Positions 27,601-37,475 of a stretch of DNA of 64,000 nucleotides are shown piece after piece. The position numbers and the translations under genes are program-made. The stretch is from NCBI GenBank assembly GCA_963662175.1, contig OY759226.1, positions 24,970,446 to 25,034,445 on the forward strand. Reading direction: 5' to 3'. Each line of letters begins with the position of its first letter. The first letter of the stretch is position 1. A model generated the notes under the pieces. That model saw only the letters and a program-made list of their open reading frames with translations, ran no database searches and was not told where the DNA came from. The stretch comes from Aradus depressus (Eukaryota; Arthropoda; Insecta; Hemiptera; Aradidae).

Positions 27601-30600
27601 CCCCCCAGCCGATATCGCTGAAACTTGACTGGCTATGTCCTAAGTGGATTTTAGTTTTAAATACAAAATTTGATGTCGATACATTCATTACATCGGCAGT
27701 TATTAGGATTTTTGAATTGAGCCCCCACCCCGGAACTCCCCCCTCCCCTCAGCCGAGATCGCTTAAATTTGACTGGTTATGTCCTAAGTGGATTTTAGTT
27801 TTAAATACAAAATTTGATGTCGATACATTCATTACATCGGCAGTTATTAGGATTTTTGAATTGAGCCCCCACCCCGGAACTCCCCCCTCCCCTCGGCCGA
27901 TATCGCTGAAATTTGACTGTTTATGTCCTCCATGAATGTTAATTTTAAATACGAAATTTGATTTTGATACATTCATTACATCGGCAGTTATTGGGATTTT
28001 TAAATTCAGATTCGCTTATCTACCCATTCTCTTCCACCGGCTTCTATACTTCTATGCTGAAACGGGGTTTGTTTGTATGTTTATACCAGCATCACGCCTG
28101 AACGGCTGGACGGATATTTATGAAATTTCACATGTAGCATCCTTTCAAGACCGATTGAATAATAGGCTATGTGGCGTCCCAAAATTTCGAACGGGAGGGG
28201 GGGTTGTAAGAAGGGGCTAAGCATAAAAATAGTCCTAACTCATTGATTAATGGTCGGATTGTCATGAAATTTAATATGTAGTATTCCTGAAGGCTAAATA
28301 GAAAAAAAAAGTGTGCAACATCACAAAATTGCAAAAGGGAGAGGGGTTGTGGATTTTTGAACTGAGCCCCCCCCCGGAACTCCCCCCTCCCCCCAGCCGA
28401 TATCGCTGAAACTTGACTGGCTATGTCCTAAGTGGATTTTAGTTTTAAATACAAAATTTGATGTCGATACATTCATTACATCGGCAGTTATTAGGATTTT
28501 TGAATTGAGCCCCCACCCCGGAACTCCCCCCTCCCCTCAGCCGAGATCGCTTAAATTTGACTGGTTATGTCCTAAGTGGATTTTAGTTTTAAATACAAAA
28601 TTTGATGTCGATACATTCATTACATCGGCAGTTATTAGGATTTTTGAATGGAGCCCCCACCCCGGAACTCCCCCCTCCCCTCGGCCGATATCGCTGAAAT
28701 TTGACTGTTTATGTCCTCCATGAATGTTAATTTTAAATACGAAATTTGATTTTGATACATTCATTACATCGGCAGTTATTGGGATTTTTAAATTCAGATT
28801 CGCTTATCTACCCATTCTCTTCCACCGGCTTCTATACTTCTATGCTGAAACGGGGTTTGTTTGTATGTTTATACCAGCATCACGCCTGAACGGCTGGACG
28901 GATATTTATGAAATTTCACATGTAGCATCCTTTCAAGACCGATTGAATAATAGGCTATGTGGCGTCCCAAATTTTCAAACGGGAGGGGGGGTTGTAAGAA
29001 GGGGCTAAGAATAAAAATAGTGCTAACTCATTGATTAATGGTCGGATTGTCATGAAATTTCATATGTAGTATTCTTGAAGGCTAAATAGAAAGAAAAAAG
29101 TGTGCAACATCACAAAATTGCGAACGGGTGGGGGTTATGGATTTTTGAACTGAGCCCCCTCCCCCCCGGAACTCCCCCCTCCTATCAGCCGATATCGCTG
29201 AAACTTGACTGGCTATGTCCTAAGTAGATTTTAGTTTTAAATACGAAATTTGATGTCGATACATTCATTACATCGGCAGCTATTAGGATTTTTGAATTGA
29301 CCCCCCACCCCGGAACTCCCCCCTCCCCTCGGCCGATATCGCTGAAATTTGACTGTTTATGTCCTCCGTGAATGTTTATTTTAAATACGAAATTTGATTT
29401 TGATACATTCATTACATCGGCAGTTATTAGGATTTTCGAATTGACCCCCCACCCCGGAACTCCCCTCTCCCCTCGGCCGATATCGCTGAAATCTGACTGT
29501 TTATGTCCTCCGTGAATGTTAATTTTAAATACGAAATTTGATGTTGATACATTCATTACATCGGCAGTTATTGGGATTTTTAAATTCAGATTCGCTTATC
29601 TATCCATTCTCTTCCACCGGCTTCTATAATTCTATGCTGAAACGGGGTTTGTTTGTATGTTTATACCAGCATCACGCCCAAACGGCTGGACGGATATTCA
29701 TAAAACTTCACATGTAGCATCCTTTCAAGACCGATTGAATAATAGGCTATGTGGCGTCCCAAAATTTTGAACGGGAGGGGGGGTTGTAAGAAGGGGCTAA
29801 GCATAAAATTAGTGCTAACTCATTGATTAATGGTCGGATTGTCATGAAATTTCATATGTAGTATCCTTGAAGGCTAAATAGAAAACAAAAGTGTGCAACA
29901 TCACAAAATTGGGAAAGGGAAGGGGGTTGTGGATTTTTGAACTGAGCCCCCCCTCCCCGGAACTCCCCCCTCCCCTCAGCCGATATCGCTGAAACTTGAC
30001 TGGCTATGTCCTAAGTGGATTTTAGTTTTAAATACGAAATTTGATGTCGATACATTCATTACATCGGCAGTTATTAGGATTTTTGAATTGAGCCCCCACC
30101 CCGGAACTCCCCCCTCCCGTCAGCCGATATCGCTGAAATTTGACTGGTTATGTCCTAAGTGGATTTTAGTTTTAAATACGAAATTTGATGTCGATACATT
30201 CATTACATCGGCAGTTATTAGGATTTTTGAATTGACCCCCCACTCCGGAACTCCCCCCTCCCCTCGGCCGATATCGCTGAAATTTGACTGTTTATGTCCT
30301 ACATGAATTTTAATTTTAAATACGAAATTTGATTTTGATACATTCATTACATCGGCAGTTATTGGGATTTTTAAATTCAGATTCGCTTATCTACCCATTC
30401 TCTTCCACCGGCTTGTATACTTCTATGCTGAAACGGGGTTTGTTAGTATGTTTATACCAGCATCCCGCCCAAACGGCTGGACGGATATTTATGAAATTTC
30501 ACATGTAGCATCCTTTCAAGACCGATTGAATAATAGGCTATGTGGCGTCCCAAAATTTCGAACGGGAGAGGGGGTTGTAAGAAGGAGCTAAGAATAAAAA

Positions 30601-31118
30601 TAGTGCTAACTCATTGATTAACTGTCGGATTGTCATGAAATTTCATATGTAGTATTCTTGAAGGCTAAATAGAAAGAAAAAAGTGGGGACGTCATAAAAT
30701 TGCGAACGGGAGGGAGGATGTGGATTTGTGAATTGAGCCCCCACCTCGGAACTCCCCCCTCCCCTCAGCCGATATCGCTGAAATTTGACTGGTTATGTCC
30801 TAAGTGGATTTTAGTTTTAAATACGAAATTTGATGTCGATACATTCATTACATCGGCAGTTATTAGGATTTTTGAATTGAGCCCCCACCCCGGAACTCCC
30901 CCCTCCCCTCAGCCGATATCGCTGAAATTTGATTGGTTTTTTCCTAAGTGGATTTTAGTTTTAAATACGAAATTTGATGTCGATACATTCATTACACGGG
31001 CAGTTATTGGAATTTTTGAATTGACCCCCCACCCCGGAACTCCCCCCTCCCCTCAGCCGATATCGCTGAAATTTGACTGGTTATATCCTCCGTGAATGTT
31101 AATTTTATATACGAAATT
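6637..31118 (+). repeat. Higher-order satellite array, units of ~647/791/937 bp
   Basis: A fixed landmark (start of the TTAATTTTAAATACGAAATTTGA segment next to ATG) occurs 34 times: 6841, 7482, 8281, 8923, 9720, 10372, 11313, 12105, 12747, 13401, 14194, 14843, 15636, 16428, ~17220, 17868, 18515, 19166, 19811, 20456, 21103, 21757, 22551, 23483, 24275, 25062, 25852, 26499, 27147, 27936, 28724, 29516, ~30307, ~31096. The 33 intervals fall in three classes: 641-654 (15), 787-799 (16) and 932-941 (2). The classes differ by one ~144-bp subrepeat (GGAACTCCCCCCTCCC...GCCGATATCGCTGAAAT...). Each unit is: decayed Helitron 5' end (TCTATACTTCTATGCTGAAA), G-rich segment, C-run, 2-4 subrepeats. The many 60-145 aa frames on both strands are shadows of the repeat. 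Confidence 0.93.
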
Positions 31119-31500
31119 CAGAGTTGCAAGGCGCATACTATCTAAGGTGACCGGCGTTCTTAAGTAGGAACTAGCTGTGGTTCCAAATGGTCCTAAGAAA
31201 TTACTAGCTGGGCTGCCCGCCGTTGCAAGGCATATACTACGAGTAGCTGTGTGGCCCAGCGTTCCTGAACACGAACTAGCTGTGGTGCGAAGCATTCCTA
31301 AGAACGTAATAGCTGTTGTGCCCAGCGGTTTTAAGCACACAATAACTGTGGTGCCCAGCTGTTCCGAGCACTTACTAGCTGGGATGGTACGCCGTTGCAA
31401 GGCCGATACTAGCTGTGGTCACGAGCGTTCTTAAGTACGTACTGGCTAGGATGTCCAGCGATGCTAAGTATTTACTAGCTGTGGTGTCTTCCTTTGAAGG
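31119..31500 (+). repeat. 33-bp minisatellite, 3' part of Helitron 2
   Basis: Diverged monomers of the family at 3597-5475 (GTTGCAAGGCGCATACTATC, GTTCCTGAACACGAACTAGC) follow directly on a truncated satellite unit at about 31118. They lead into the conserved Helitron 3' subterminal block starting GGACTATAAGCC. Divergence between monomers is higher than in Helitron 1, so this copy has not been homogenised recently. Confidence 0.85.
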
Positions 31501-31637
31501 ACTATAAGCCTTATTCCATTTGAATAATTAAAAATTATAACATCATGAATGTACTTTCGAAGTATTGAATTGGATTCGAATGAGAGATTAGGAGAAAAAT
31601 TAAGTTCCCCGGGCAACGCCGGCTATTACTGCTAGTC

Positions 31638-32095
31638 AACAATAAAGAAAAACTTTTTTTTTTTTTTTTTTTTTTTTTGCTGCCATCTTCAGAGGCGATG
31701 TACTTAAATAAGAGGACTGTTGGGTAGGTTCCAGAACAAATAATACATTATACAAACATCTCAACAGCACAAAAGAAAAAAGAAAAACAGAAGAAAAAGG
31801 TGGGGTTTACTATCTAAAATGTAGTTTTTGTCAGTCAAACTGGGAGACAATTTTAAAATTGAGTAAAAGAACACGTTTCAGAAATATGCTCAAACATTGA
31901 CACAACACACACCTCAGTAAAATTAAATCGTAAAAAAAATTAATTTTTACAAATTTTTAATTAAGGTTTTCAGATTCTTCACAAAAAAACTAGGTTTTCC
32001 GTTATTTTTAGTTTTCTTGTACGATCAATAGTTTTCGAGATATTGGTCTTTGAATGTTGCGTTTTACTTAAAATCAATTGGGAGCGGATTCATAG
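31638..32095 (-). repeat. Penelope-like terminal repeat, fragment copy 1
   Basis: This segment begins right after the Helitron end. It matches 32290-32783 from CATCTTCAGAGGCGATGTAC through TTCGAGATATTGGTCTTTGA to TCAATTGGGAGCG, with scattered differences. The part that in copy 2 holds the hammerhead-like core is here replaced by a run of T (about 31657-31678). It is assigned to Penelope-like elements because copy 2 shares ends (AATATTGTCTATTTCAC, TACTTTCGGTATTGCTACC) with the repeats at 41092 and 44588. No protein is encoded. Confidence 0.6.
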
Positions 32096-32289
32096 AGATC
32101 TCAGCCCGCAAACCGGGCGAAGACTGGTGACGACCTTCTTTCCCCCCTGCTCTAAATCCTGGCTACGCCCCTGTCAATTTCATATGTATCTTTTCATATT
32201 GAACCAATTATGTACTTTTATACTTCCCCAGTTGAACTCAATACTTTAACTTTCTAAGGGAACTCAACATTTTAGCCGAGATATTTTGA
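32096..32289. other. Spacer with a hAT-like terminus
   Basis: The segment CTAAATCCTGGCTACGCCCCTG, ending at about 32173, looks like the right terminal inverted repeat of a hAT element (revcomp CAGGGGCGTAGCCAGGATTT). No partner left end is recognisable nearby. The remainder is AT-rich and unassigned. Confidence 0.4.
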
Positions 32290-32783
32290 AACAATAAAAA
32301 ATAAAGAAAAACGTATGTTTTTTTTAAAATATTGTCTATTTCACAAAATATATATAATATGGGAGTACTTTCGGTATTGCTACCATCTTCAGAGGCGATG
32401 TACTTAAAAAAGAGGACTGTTGGGTAGGTTCCAGAACAAATAATACATTTTACAAACATCTCATCTAAACAGCATGAAAAAAAAAGAAAAACAGAAGAAA
32501 AAACTGGGGTTTACTATCTAAAATGTAGTTTTTGTCAGTCAAACTGGGAGACAATTTAAAAATAGAGTAAAAGAACGAGAAGAGAAATGTGCTCAAACAT
32601 TGACACAACACACTCCTCAGGAAAATTAAATCGTAAACAAATTTAATTTATACAAATTTTTAATTATGATTTTTAGATTCTCCACAAAACAACGAGGTTT
32701 TCCGTTATTTTTAGTTTTCTTGTACGAGCAATAGGTTTCGAGATATTGGTCTTTGAAAGTTGCGTTTTATATAAAATCAATTG
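32290..32783 (-). repeat. Penelope-like terminal repeat, fragment copy 2
   Basis: This copy starts with ATAAAGAAAAACGTATG and holds a minus-strand hammerhead-like core (32369-32392). It then repeats the ~400 bp of copy 1 up to AATCAATTGGG. At about 32783 it passes directly into the third Helitron's minisatellite (AGCGTTCTTAAAAACTC). The element therefore truncated, or was joined to, a Helitron copy. Confidence 0.6.
32369..32392 (-). ncRNA. Hammerhead-ribozyme-like core
   Basis: Read on the minus strand: CTGAAGA, T, GGTA-GCAA-TACC (four-pair stem with a GNRA tetraloop), GAAA. This has the CUGANGA and GAAA boxes of a hammerhead with one extra base before stem II. Stems I and III were not established. 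Penelope-like elements are known to carry hammerhead motifs, so the context fits. Confidence 0.45.
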
Positions 32784-33223
32784 GGAGCGTTCTTAAAAAC
32801 TCATTAGCTGTCGTGCCCCGCGTTCCTAACTACGTACTAGCTGTGAATCCCCGCGTTCCTAACTACGTACTAGCTGTGGTGCCCCGCGTTCCTAACTACA
32901 CACTAGCTGTGGAGTCCGCCGATGCAAGGCACATACTAGCTGTGGTCACAAGCGTTCATAAGTACGCACTGGCTAAGCTGTCCAGCGATGCTAAGTATTC
33001 ACTAGCTGTGGTTTCCGCCGTTGAGAGGCGCATACTAGGTGTGGTGCCCAGGGGTCCTAAAAACTTACTAGCGTTACTATAGTTGAAGGACTATAAGCCT
33101 TATTCCATATGAATAATTGAAAATTATAACATCATGAATGTACTTTGGAAGAATTGAATAGACTTATAGGAGATTTGGGAGAAAAGTCAAAGTTCCCCGG
33201 GTAACGCCGGGTATTTCTGCTAG
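32784..33223 (+). mobile_element. Helitron-like element 3, 3' fragment
   Basis: 33-bp monomers (GTTCCTAACTACGTACTAGC) run to about 33070. The conserved 3' block GGACTATAAGCCTTATTCCA follows, then the hairpin CCCGG-GTAACG-CCGGG and TATTTCTGCTAG ending at 33223, followed by T. The 5' part is missing, replaced by the Penelope-like fragment. A 109-codon open frame over the minisatellite is a shadow. Confidence 0.8.
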
Positions 33224-33489
33224 TATATAATATATTTATATTTTTTGTGATTCAAATACATATCCGAAATTTGATTTTTTTTTTTTCTAAAATCGTTTCT
33301 TTTTGAAAGAGCTGTGGAGTGTCCGGGGCTTTTGAAAATTATGGTAGGGCTAAATATAACTCAGTTGTTTATTTATTTAGATAGGTACATGTTTCTATGT
33401 TTCTACTTGAACATAACCAGGGGAATATGACTTTTTCTTTTATTGTCCTATTTATTTGCACAGTAAAGAAAAAGAATGAACGAACTTAC
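33224..33489. other. No gene seen
   Basis: AT-rich sequence with a poly-T stretch near 33270. No repeat family or exon is recognised. Confidence 0.5.
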
Positions 33490-33608
33490 TTTTTGTTGAG
33501 GAACAAACGTTGTTTGATGTAGTTTCTCGATCTTCCTTCAAACGAAAGGCGATTTCTTCCTTTACTTTTCGAAGAGTGACGATTATTATTGTCGTCTTTC
33601 GCACTCAT
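33490..33608 (-). CDS. Candidate first coding exon, unknown product
   Basis: On the minus strand an ATG at 33608 opens 39 codons plus two bases, followed by a consensus splice donor (AAAAA|GTAAGTTCG; donor GT at 33489-33488). The peptide starts MSAKDDNNNRHSSKSKGRNR and is basic and polar, of a kind often seen at protein N termini. I do not recognise it. No continuation is visible to the left, where the Helitrons and satellites lie, so the rest would be beyond the window or the call is false. It sits on the same strand as the CCP gene, whose last visible exon (37299-37475) still needs a continuation. This could be a separate gene, an alternative start or chance. Confidence 0.3.
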
Positions 33609-34214
33609 GACACCTTTAATTCACAAATCACTTAAATTCACAATTCACCACGATTTCAAACTGTAAGTTGTGTTCGAAGACAACATATGAATTAGTATGA
33701 ACATAAAACGGGGCGGACCTACAGATGTAAACAAAGCCGCTAGAGAAAAGGAATTGGTGTTGCGTTCAAATCAAAACAACCCTTCCCCCACCATTCATCT
33801 CGAACCCCCCGGATCTCCAGTCAATATTTCGTATTTTTCTGTTTCCGTTTCATCTATTCATCCGATTTTGAATCTGAAAAATAATTTGAACTCATTGAAC
33901 TGTCTACTTTCGGCGCCCTGTAAATTAAAAAAAAATGAAAAGATAACATGTAAAAAAAATAAATAAAAAATGATATTCGGAGTCATATCAATTCTACATT
34001 AATTTGAAGTACAAAGGAAAAAAACAAATTTAAACAGTTAAGTCGTTTAGTCAAAATACCTTTAATATTTTTGCTGCTGTAGTGGTGCTATCTGTTGAAA
34101 TAAATTCATAATAAAAAACGGGACATTTAACCTTAAAGCCCGGGCATGAATCACATGAACAAGCAAAATTGTACTTCAGAATGTTAATATTTACAAGGCA
34201 GGTAAATACTTTGT
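33609..34214. other. No gene seen
   Basis: The stretch 33620-33720 would be 5' UTR or promoter if the exon at 33490-33608 is real. An 89-codon plus frame (33697-33966) has no family resemblance and low-complexity A-rich ends. Otherwise the sequence is AT-rich and unassigned. Confidence 0.4.
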
Positions 34215-34335
34215 TTACTTCTCCAGCCATACGAAGTATAGAGGAAGTTATGTAATCGGTCAGAAATTCGATTCAGAGTTTTCAACGGAATTTCATTTTT
34301 TCCGACCTCTAAATGTCTATGCGTCACTTCTTCCT
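34215..34335 (+). repeat. Dispersed repeat (CGAAGTATA / TTTTCAACGGAATTTCA family)
   Basis: The order CGAAGTATAGAGGAAGTTAT, then AAATTCGATTCAGAG, then TTTTCAACGGAATTTCAT, then CCGACCTCTAAAT is shared with 55980-56090 and, more loosely, with 59400-59510. The family is unclassified and no ends were found. Confidence 0.6.
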
Positions 34336-34529
34336 ATATTTCTATTCTCCAATTGAGTCTTGCTAAAGATGAATATTTATAGGAAGCCAATGATACACAC
34401 ACATATCCTAGAACCATTCTTGCAATTGAACAAACGCCCCGCACAATGCTTGCCATAGGGAAAAAGTTGAAACATTTCAAAAAGCTGTACTTATTCTTTT
34501 ATTTATTTATTTATTTCATTATACACAGC

Positions 34530-34720
34530 AAAAAAAAAAAGCGACTAATGCTTCTGCGGGAACAGGTTGGGGTTCTGTCTGAGGTAACAGCCGGTATCTC
34601 CTCAGACTACAGGTCGAGCAGGTCTCTCGGCCATGTTCGTCGAGGTCGTCTGGGAGGGTTGGTCGGGAGTGTCAGGGTGGAGAGCTGCAAGATCATCGGC
34701 ATAGTCTTAGATAGTATAAT
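34530..34720 (-). pseudogene. Short reverse-transcriptase fragment (YADD motif)
   Basis: The minus strand reads YADDLAALHPD near 34700. YADD is the catalytic box C of non-LTR reverse transcriptases. About 35 further codons follow before a stop. Nothing upstream is alignable by eye, so this is a tiny degraded LINE fragment at best. Confidence 0.3.
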
Positions 34721-35085
34721 AATACATTTTCCCGAAGTAATCTTAAAACAGAGAATCTTATAAATCAGATGATTCCATAAGTAATATAAGTTTTTTGAAT
34801 TTATTTTTATTCTTTACTATATTAGATAAATTCTTCTAGGTTATAATTTGCATCTTATAAAGTGGGATTTTTTTTTAAAAAAGGGCGAGAATGTCGCTTC
34901 TACGTACAGAAAAGTTGTGGAAAGTTTAAGAGATGGGCGCGTTAGACAGAGGCAGTGGTTCAAAACCGGCATCTGCCCCAAGCTAGGGGAGGCCTTCATC
35001 CGCGGAAGGTACGAGTATTATTGTCTGTTTGGTCGGATATGGAAGGAATGATCAAATATACATTTTCAAAATGTAAATAGACCGA

Positions 35086-35850
35086 GGGGGGCGCCGCACA
35101 GTGTAAAATTTATGAGTTATGATTTTCAAAATTCGAGCCCCCGCTCAATTTTTGATCAATTTGGATGAAACTAGGTGCAAAATATTTGTGAAAGCTGGCA
35201 GCTGCCAAAACCCCGTGAAAATTTTTAAAAAATTTTAATTTTTTTTGTCCAAGTTTTTGTTAACGGATTTTTACAACTTAAATGAATGTTTTTTGGGTCG
35301 CTGATTACGAATTCAATATTTATTTTAGCCAAAAGTGGTCCTAATGTTGTCATTTTGGCCTAAAGTGGTCCAAATTCAATATATTGGCTATTTTTGCCAC
35401 TGGCATATAATACCTTGATTGTGAAACCCGCAGTTATCTGATAAAAAGCCAGCTTTCACAAATATTTTGCACCTAGTTTCATCCAAATTGATCAAAAATT
35501 GAGCGGGGGCTTGAATTTTGATAATCAAAACTCATAAATTTCACACTGTGCGCCGGTAGCTCAGTGGTATGGGTGCTTGCTGTTGAAATGAAAAACATTT
35601 AACAATAATCTTTCTTAAGCACGCTGTCCTTCAGATAGAACGTTAAGCGATGGTCCCTGGCCTGTGCGATGTTGGGTACTGTTAGGTACGGTTAATGACC
35701 TCTAGCCTAGGTGAATAAATCCAGGTAGACCAAATTTAGGACTCCCATAGTAGAGTCGGCTCATGTCCACCAGAGCGACGAAAGAGCTCTCTGGTAGTAG
35801 GCGATAAGACCTTGCAGTTAAAGCCCGGGCATGAGTCATAATAACTAACT
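35086..35850 (+). mobile_element. tRNA-derived SINE, split by a MITE
   Basis: The SINE head GGGGCGCCG (to 35096) resumes at 35551 as CGCCGGTAGCTCAGTGGTAT, an A-box-like tRNA head. The family body follows: CGTTAAGCGATGGTCC, CCTAGGTGAATAAA, TTTAGGACTCCCATAGTAGA, CGACGAAAGAGC, TAGTAGGCGATA, AAAGCCCGGGCATGAGTCAT. It ends in a TAACTAAC tail near 35850. The B-box region is degraded in this copy. The 454 bp between the two parts are a separate insertion. Confidence 0.75.
35097..35550. mobile_element. 454-bp MITE with long terminal inverted repeats
   Basis: The left end CACAGTGTAAAATTTATGAG is mirrored by the right end CTCATAAATTTCACACTGTG. Homology continues inward for about 115 bp per arm (GAGCCCCCGCTCAATTTTTG against its complement). 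It is flanked by CGCCG on both sides (35092-35096 and 35551-35555), read as a 5-bp target duplication inside the SINE head. No coding capacity is present, and the superfamily is not assigned. Confidence 0.75.
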
Positions 35851-36884
35851 GTAACCAGACCATAACGAAAGAGGTCAACAGTGAACCACTTGACGGTTTG
35901 TAGCTAGCCTTAGAAAAAAAAAAGTCCTCTGGTAAGGCGCTGAATTTTATCCCAAGAGGACAATGCGAGACCTCACGTTGAAGAGAGACCCTACAAAAAC
36001 TTATGATATGATATGAAATTATAACAGCCATCATAATTTCCCGATATATTCACCCCTTCCGATAACTATCTGTTCCGGAGTCTCCAAAATTTTCCAATTA
36101 GCCAGCGGATATTAGAAGTAAGATGAAAAAATAATGTAAAAAATTGTGAGAAAATCGATAAATTAAAATTAACACAGTAAGTTTTTTTATTACTTTTTAT
36201 CCCAGAATTCAAAAACCGACATTACTTATGGGATGACATATAAAGGAGAGGACTTCGTCTGTCTGTCTACTTGCTACGTGTTGGAAAAAAAAAGGCAGAA
36301 CCGTATATCATACACATTCTGTACATTTTTTATATAGGTAAATTAAAATGTGAACGACTGATACTATGTAATGCAACGTAACTATAAATCGAGATATAAG
36401 AACGAAATCACATGAAACTGTTGTCTCCAGCAGGAGATGACGCAGCCAACGTCGACTCAGTTGCAAGAATTGGGCCGACATTGCTTCCACTGCGTGTGTT
36501 CGGGTCAAGTGTGAACTTATACAGATGTGTGTATTGTTCTTGTGAGACTTTCCTTTTGAATTTAATTTAATTTAATTTAAATTTTAGTTTAACAATTAAA
36601 TTCTTAATTATTTTATTAAATTCTCTGAGTTACGGAGCATTATATTCCTGCATTGGGAAAATGTATGATTATTATCTTAATGGAATATTTTCAAAAAATT
36701 TCCCAAATTCAAGCATTTTGCGGAGTGCGGTTTACAGTTGCAACAATATATATTTTTTTTACTAAATCAAACATAACTGAGCGTGACCAGAAAAAAAAAT
36801 CACCCTCCATTCTAGAAAAAAAACTGCAATTTTTCCTTAAATTATTATTATTTAAATAAATTAAAGAGAAATCAACCGACTAGT
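35851..36884. other. No gene seen
   Basis: AT-rich sequence. A 66-codon minus frame (36308-36508) shows no recognisable domain. Short A-runs near 36284 and poly-AATTT near 36560 are the only local features. Confidence 0.45.
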
Positions 36885-36946
36885 TCCGGGGATTGATATA
36901 GGAAATCACAGGTTTTTCCTGATATATTTTTTATACTCTAGCCAGC

Positions 36947-36969
36947 TTTCGAGGTATCCCCATCATCAG
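36947..36969 (-). ncRNA. Hammerhead-ribozyme-like core
   Basis: The minus strand reads CTGATGA, T, GGGG-ATA-CCTC (stem of four pairs, one a wobble), GAAAG. These are the canonical CUGAUGA and GAAA boxes with one extra base before stem II. It is the left member of an inverted pair. Confidence 0.45.
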
Positions 36970-37132
36970 ACCTGGCAATAAGAAAATTAATTGAATACAT
37001 AAATTAAAATAATATATAAACCGATGAACTGTAAGAAGAAAAAATTTAAACTTTCGCGGACAGAGACAAATAAATGTTTCCTGGACCACCTCAATTATAA
37101 CAAGTTGTTTTTAAACCTACGTATTACCAGAT

Positions 37133-37156
37133 CTGATGATGGATGTAACCTCGAAA
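37133..37156 (+). ncRNA. Hammerhead-ribozyme-like core, weaker
   Basis: The plus strand reads CTGATGA, T, GGATGTAACCTC, GAAAG. The boxes match, but stem II has decayed to about two pairs. It is the right member of the inverted pair with 36947-36969. Confidence 0.35.
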
Positions 37157-37298
37157 GCTGGCTGGCCTTTACTAATAAAAAGTTTGAAAAATCAATCTAT
37201 ATCTTCACTTTTTCATTGTTATAATGGCATATTGGATAATTTGCAGATTTTTGAAAGTAAATTTAATATTAATAGGATAGGTCGTCTGTAATACTTAC

Positions 37299-37475
37299 GC
37301 ACACAGGCAGGTAGGTCTCGGGGTCCCCATATGCCGTCAGGTTGACAGGTGCGTTCTGAACGTCCGACCAGTTCATAGCCGTCCCCACAGTGGTAGACCA
37401 CCTTGCAGGAGTACGTGTAACAGTCACCAGAGTGCCAGCCGTTAGAGGGGTCTGTGGGGGGGCCGCAGGACCGCG
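37299..37475 (-). CDS. CCP/Sushi-domain exon (most downstream visible) of a WAP-CCP secreted protein gene
   Basis: The exon is bounded by an acceptor (TATTTCAG|CGCGG) and a donor (GTGC|GTAAGTATT), is 177 bp long and has phases 1-1, which is typical of single-CCP exons. It encodes 58 whole codons with the CCP pattern Cys...Tyr-x-Cys...Gly-Tyr...Cys...Trp...Cys: SCGPPTDPSNGW, VVYHCGDGYELVG, RTCQPDGIWGP, LPACV. CCP modules mediate protein-protein contacts in extracellular proteins. There is an extra cysteine pair (GDCYTYSC), giving six cysteines instead of four. The phase matches exon 45537-45728 upstream. The donor shows that the gene continues to the left, but no further exon is seen before the satellite region. 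Confidence 0.85.

Larger units (their letters stand above)
5668..31635 (+). mobile_element. Helitron/Helentron-like element 2, expanded to 26 kb by satellite growth
   Basis: The 5' end TCTATATAAATAAAGCTGAA starts at the base directly after the CTAG of element 1. The 3' end is a hairpin (CCCCGGGCAACGCCGG) then CTATTACTGCTAG ending at 31635, followed by T. The order of parts matches element 1: 5' end, G-rich ~143-bp repeats (5805-6630), array, 33-bp minisatellite (31119-31500), 3' end. The difference is a 24-kb higher-order array inserted between them. No transposase is encoded. Whether this is one element that expanded internally or several tandem/nested elements that fused cannot be settled by eye. 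Terminal identity to elements 1, 3 and 4 supports a single family. Confidence 0.7.
36885..37225. mobile_element. Fold-back Penelope-like mini-element
   Basis: Two arms face away from each other: GCCAGCTTTCGAGGTATCC (minus-sense core at 36947-36969) and ACCTCGAAAGCTGGCTGGCC (plus-sense core at 37133-37156). They are separated by about 160 bp of non-coding sequence. The outer flanks carry related AT-rich ends (GGGATTGATATAGG / AAATCAATCTATATC). The geometry is that of the inverted terminal repeats of the full Penelope-like element at 41092-43720, without the protein. Confidence 0.55.

Noticed and set aside
6841..31096. CENP-B-box-like motif (TTCGAACGGGA) suggesting a centromere satellite
   Set aside because: Spacing between TTCG and CGGG is too short for the consensus box. 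No other centromere evidence.
6613..31400. More than a hundred 60-145 aa open frames on both strands (e.g. starting MLILNTKFD, MNVSKSNFVF)
   Set aside because: They repeat with the satellite unit, overlap each other on opposite strands and show no domain. They are repeat shadows.
35702..36034. 110-codon minus frame
   Set aside because: Antisense of the SINE body; similar frames appear at other SINE copies (e.g. 56259-56597).
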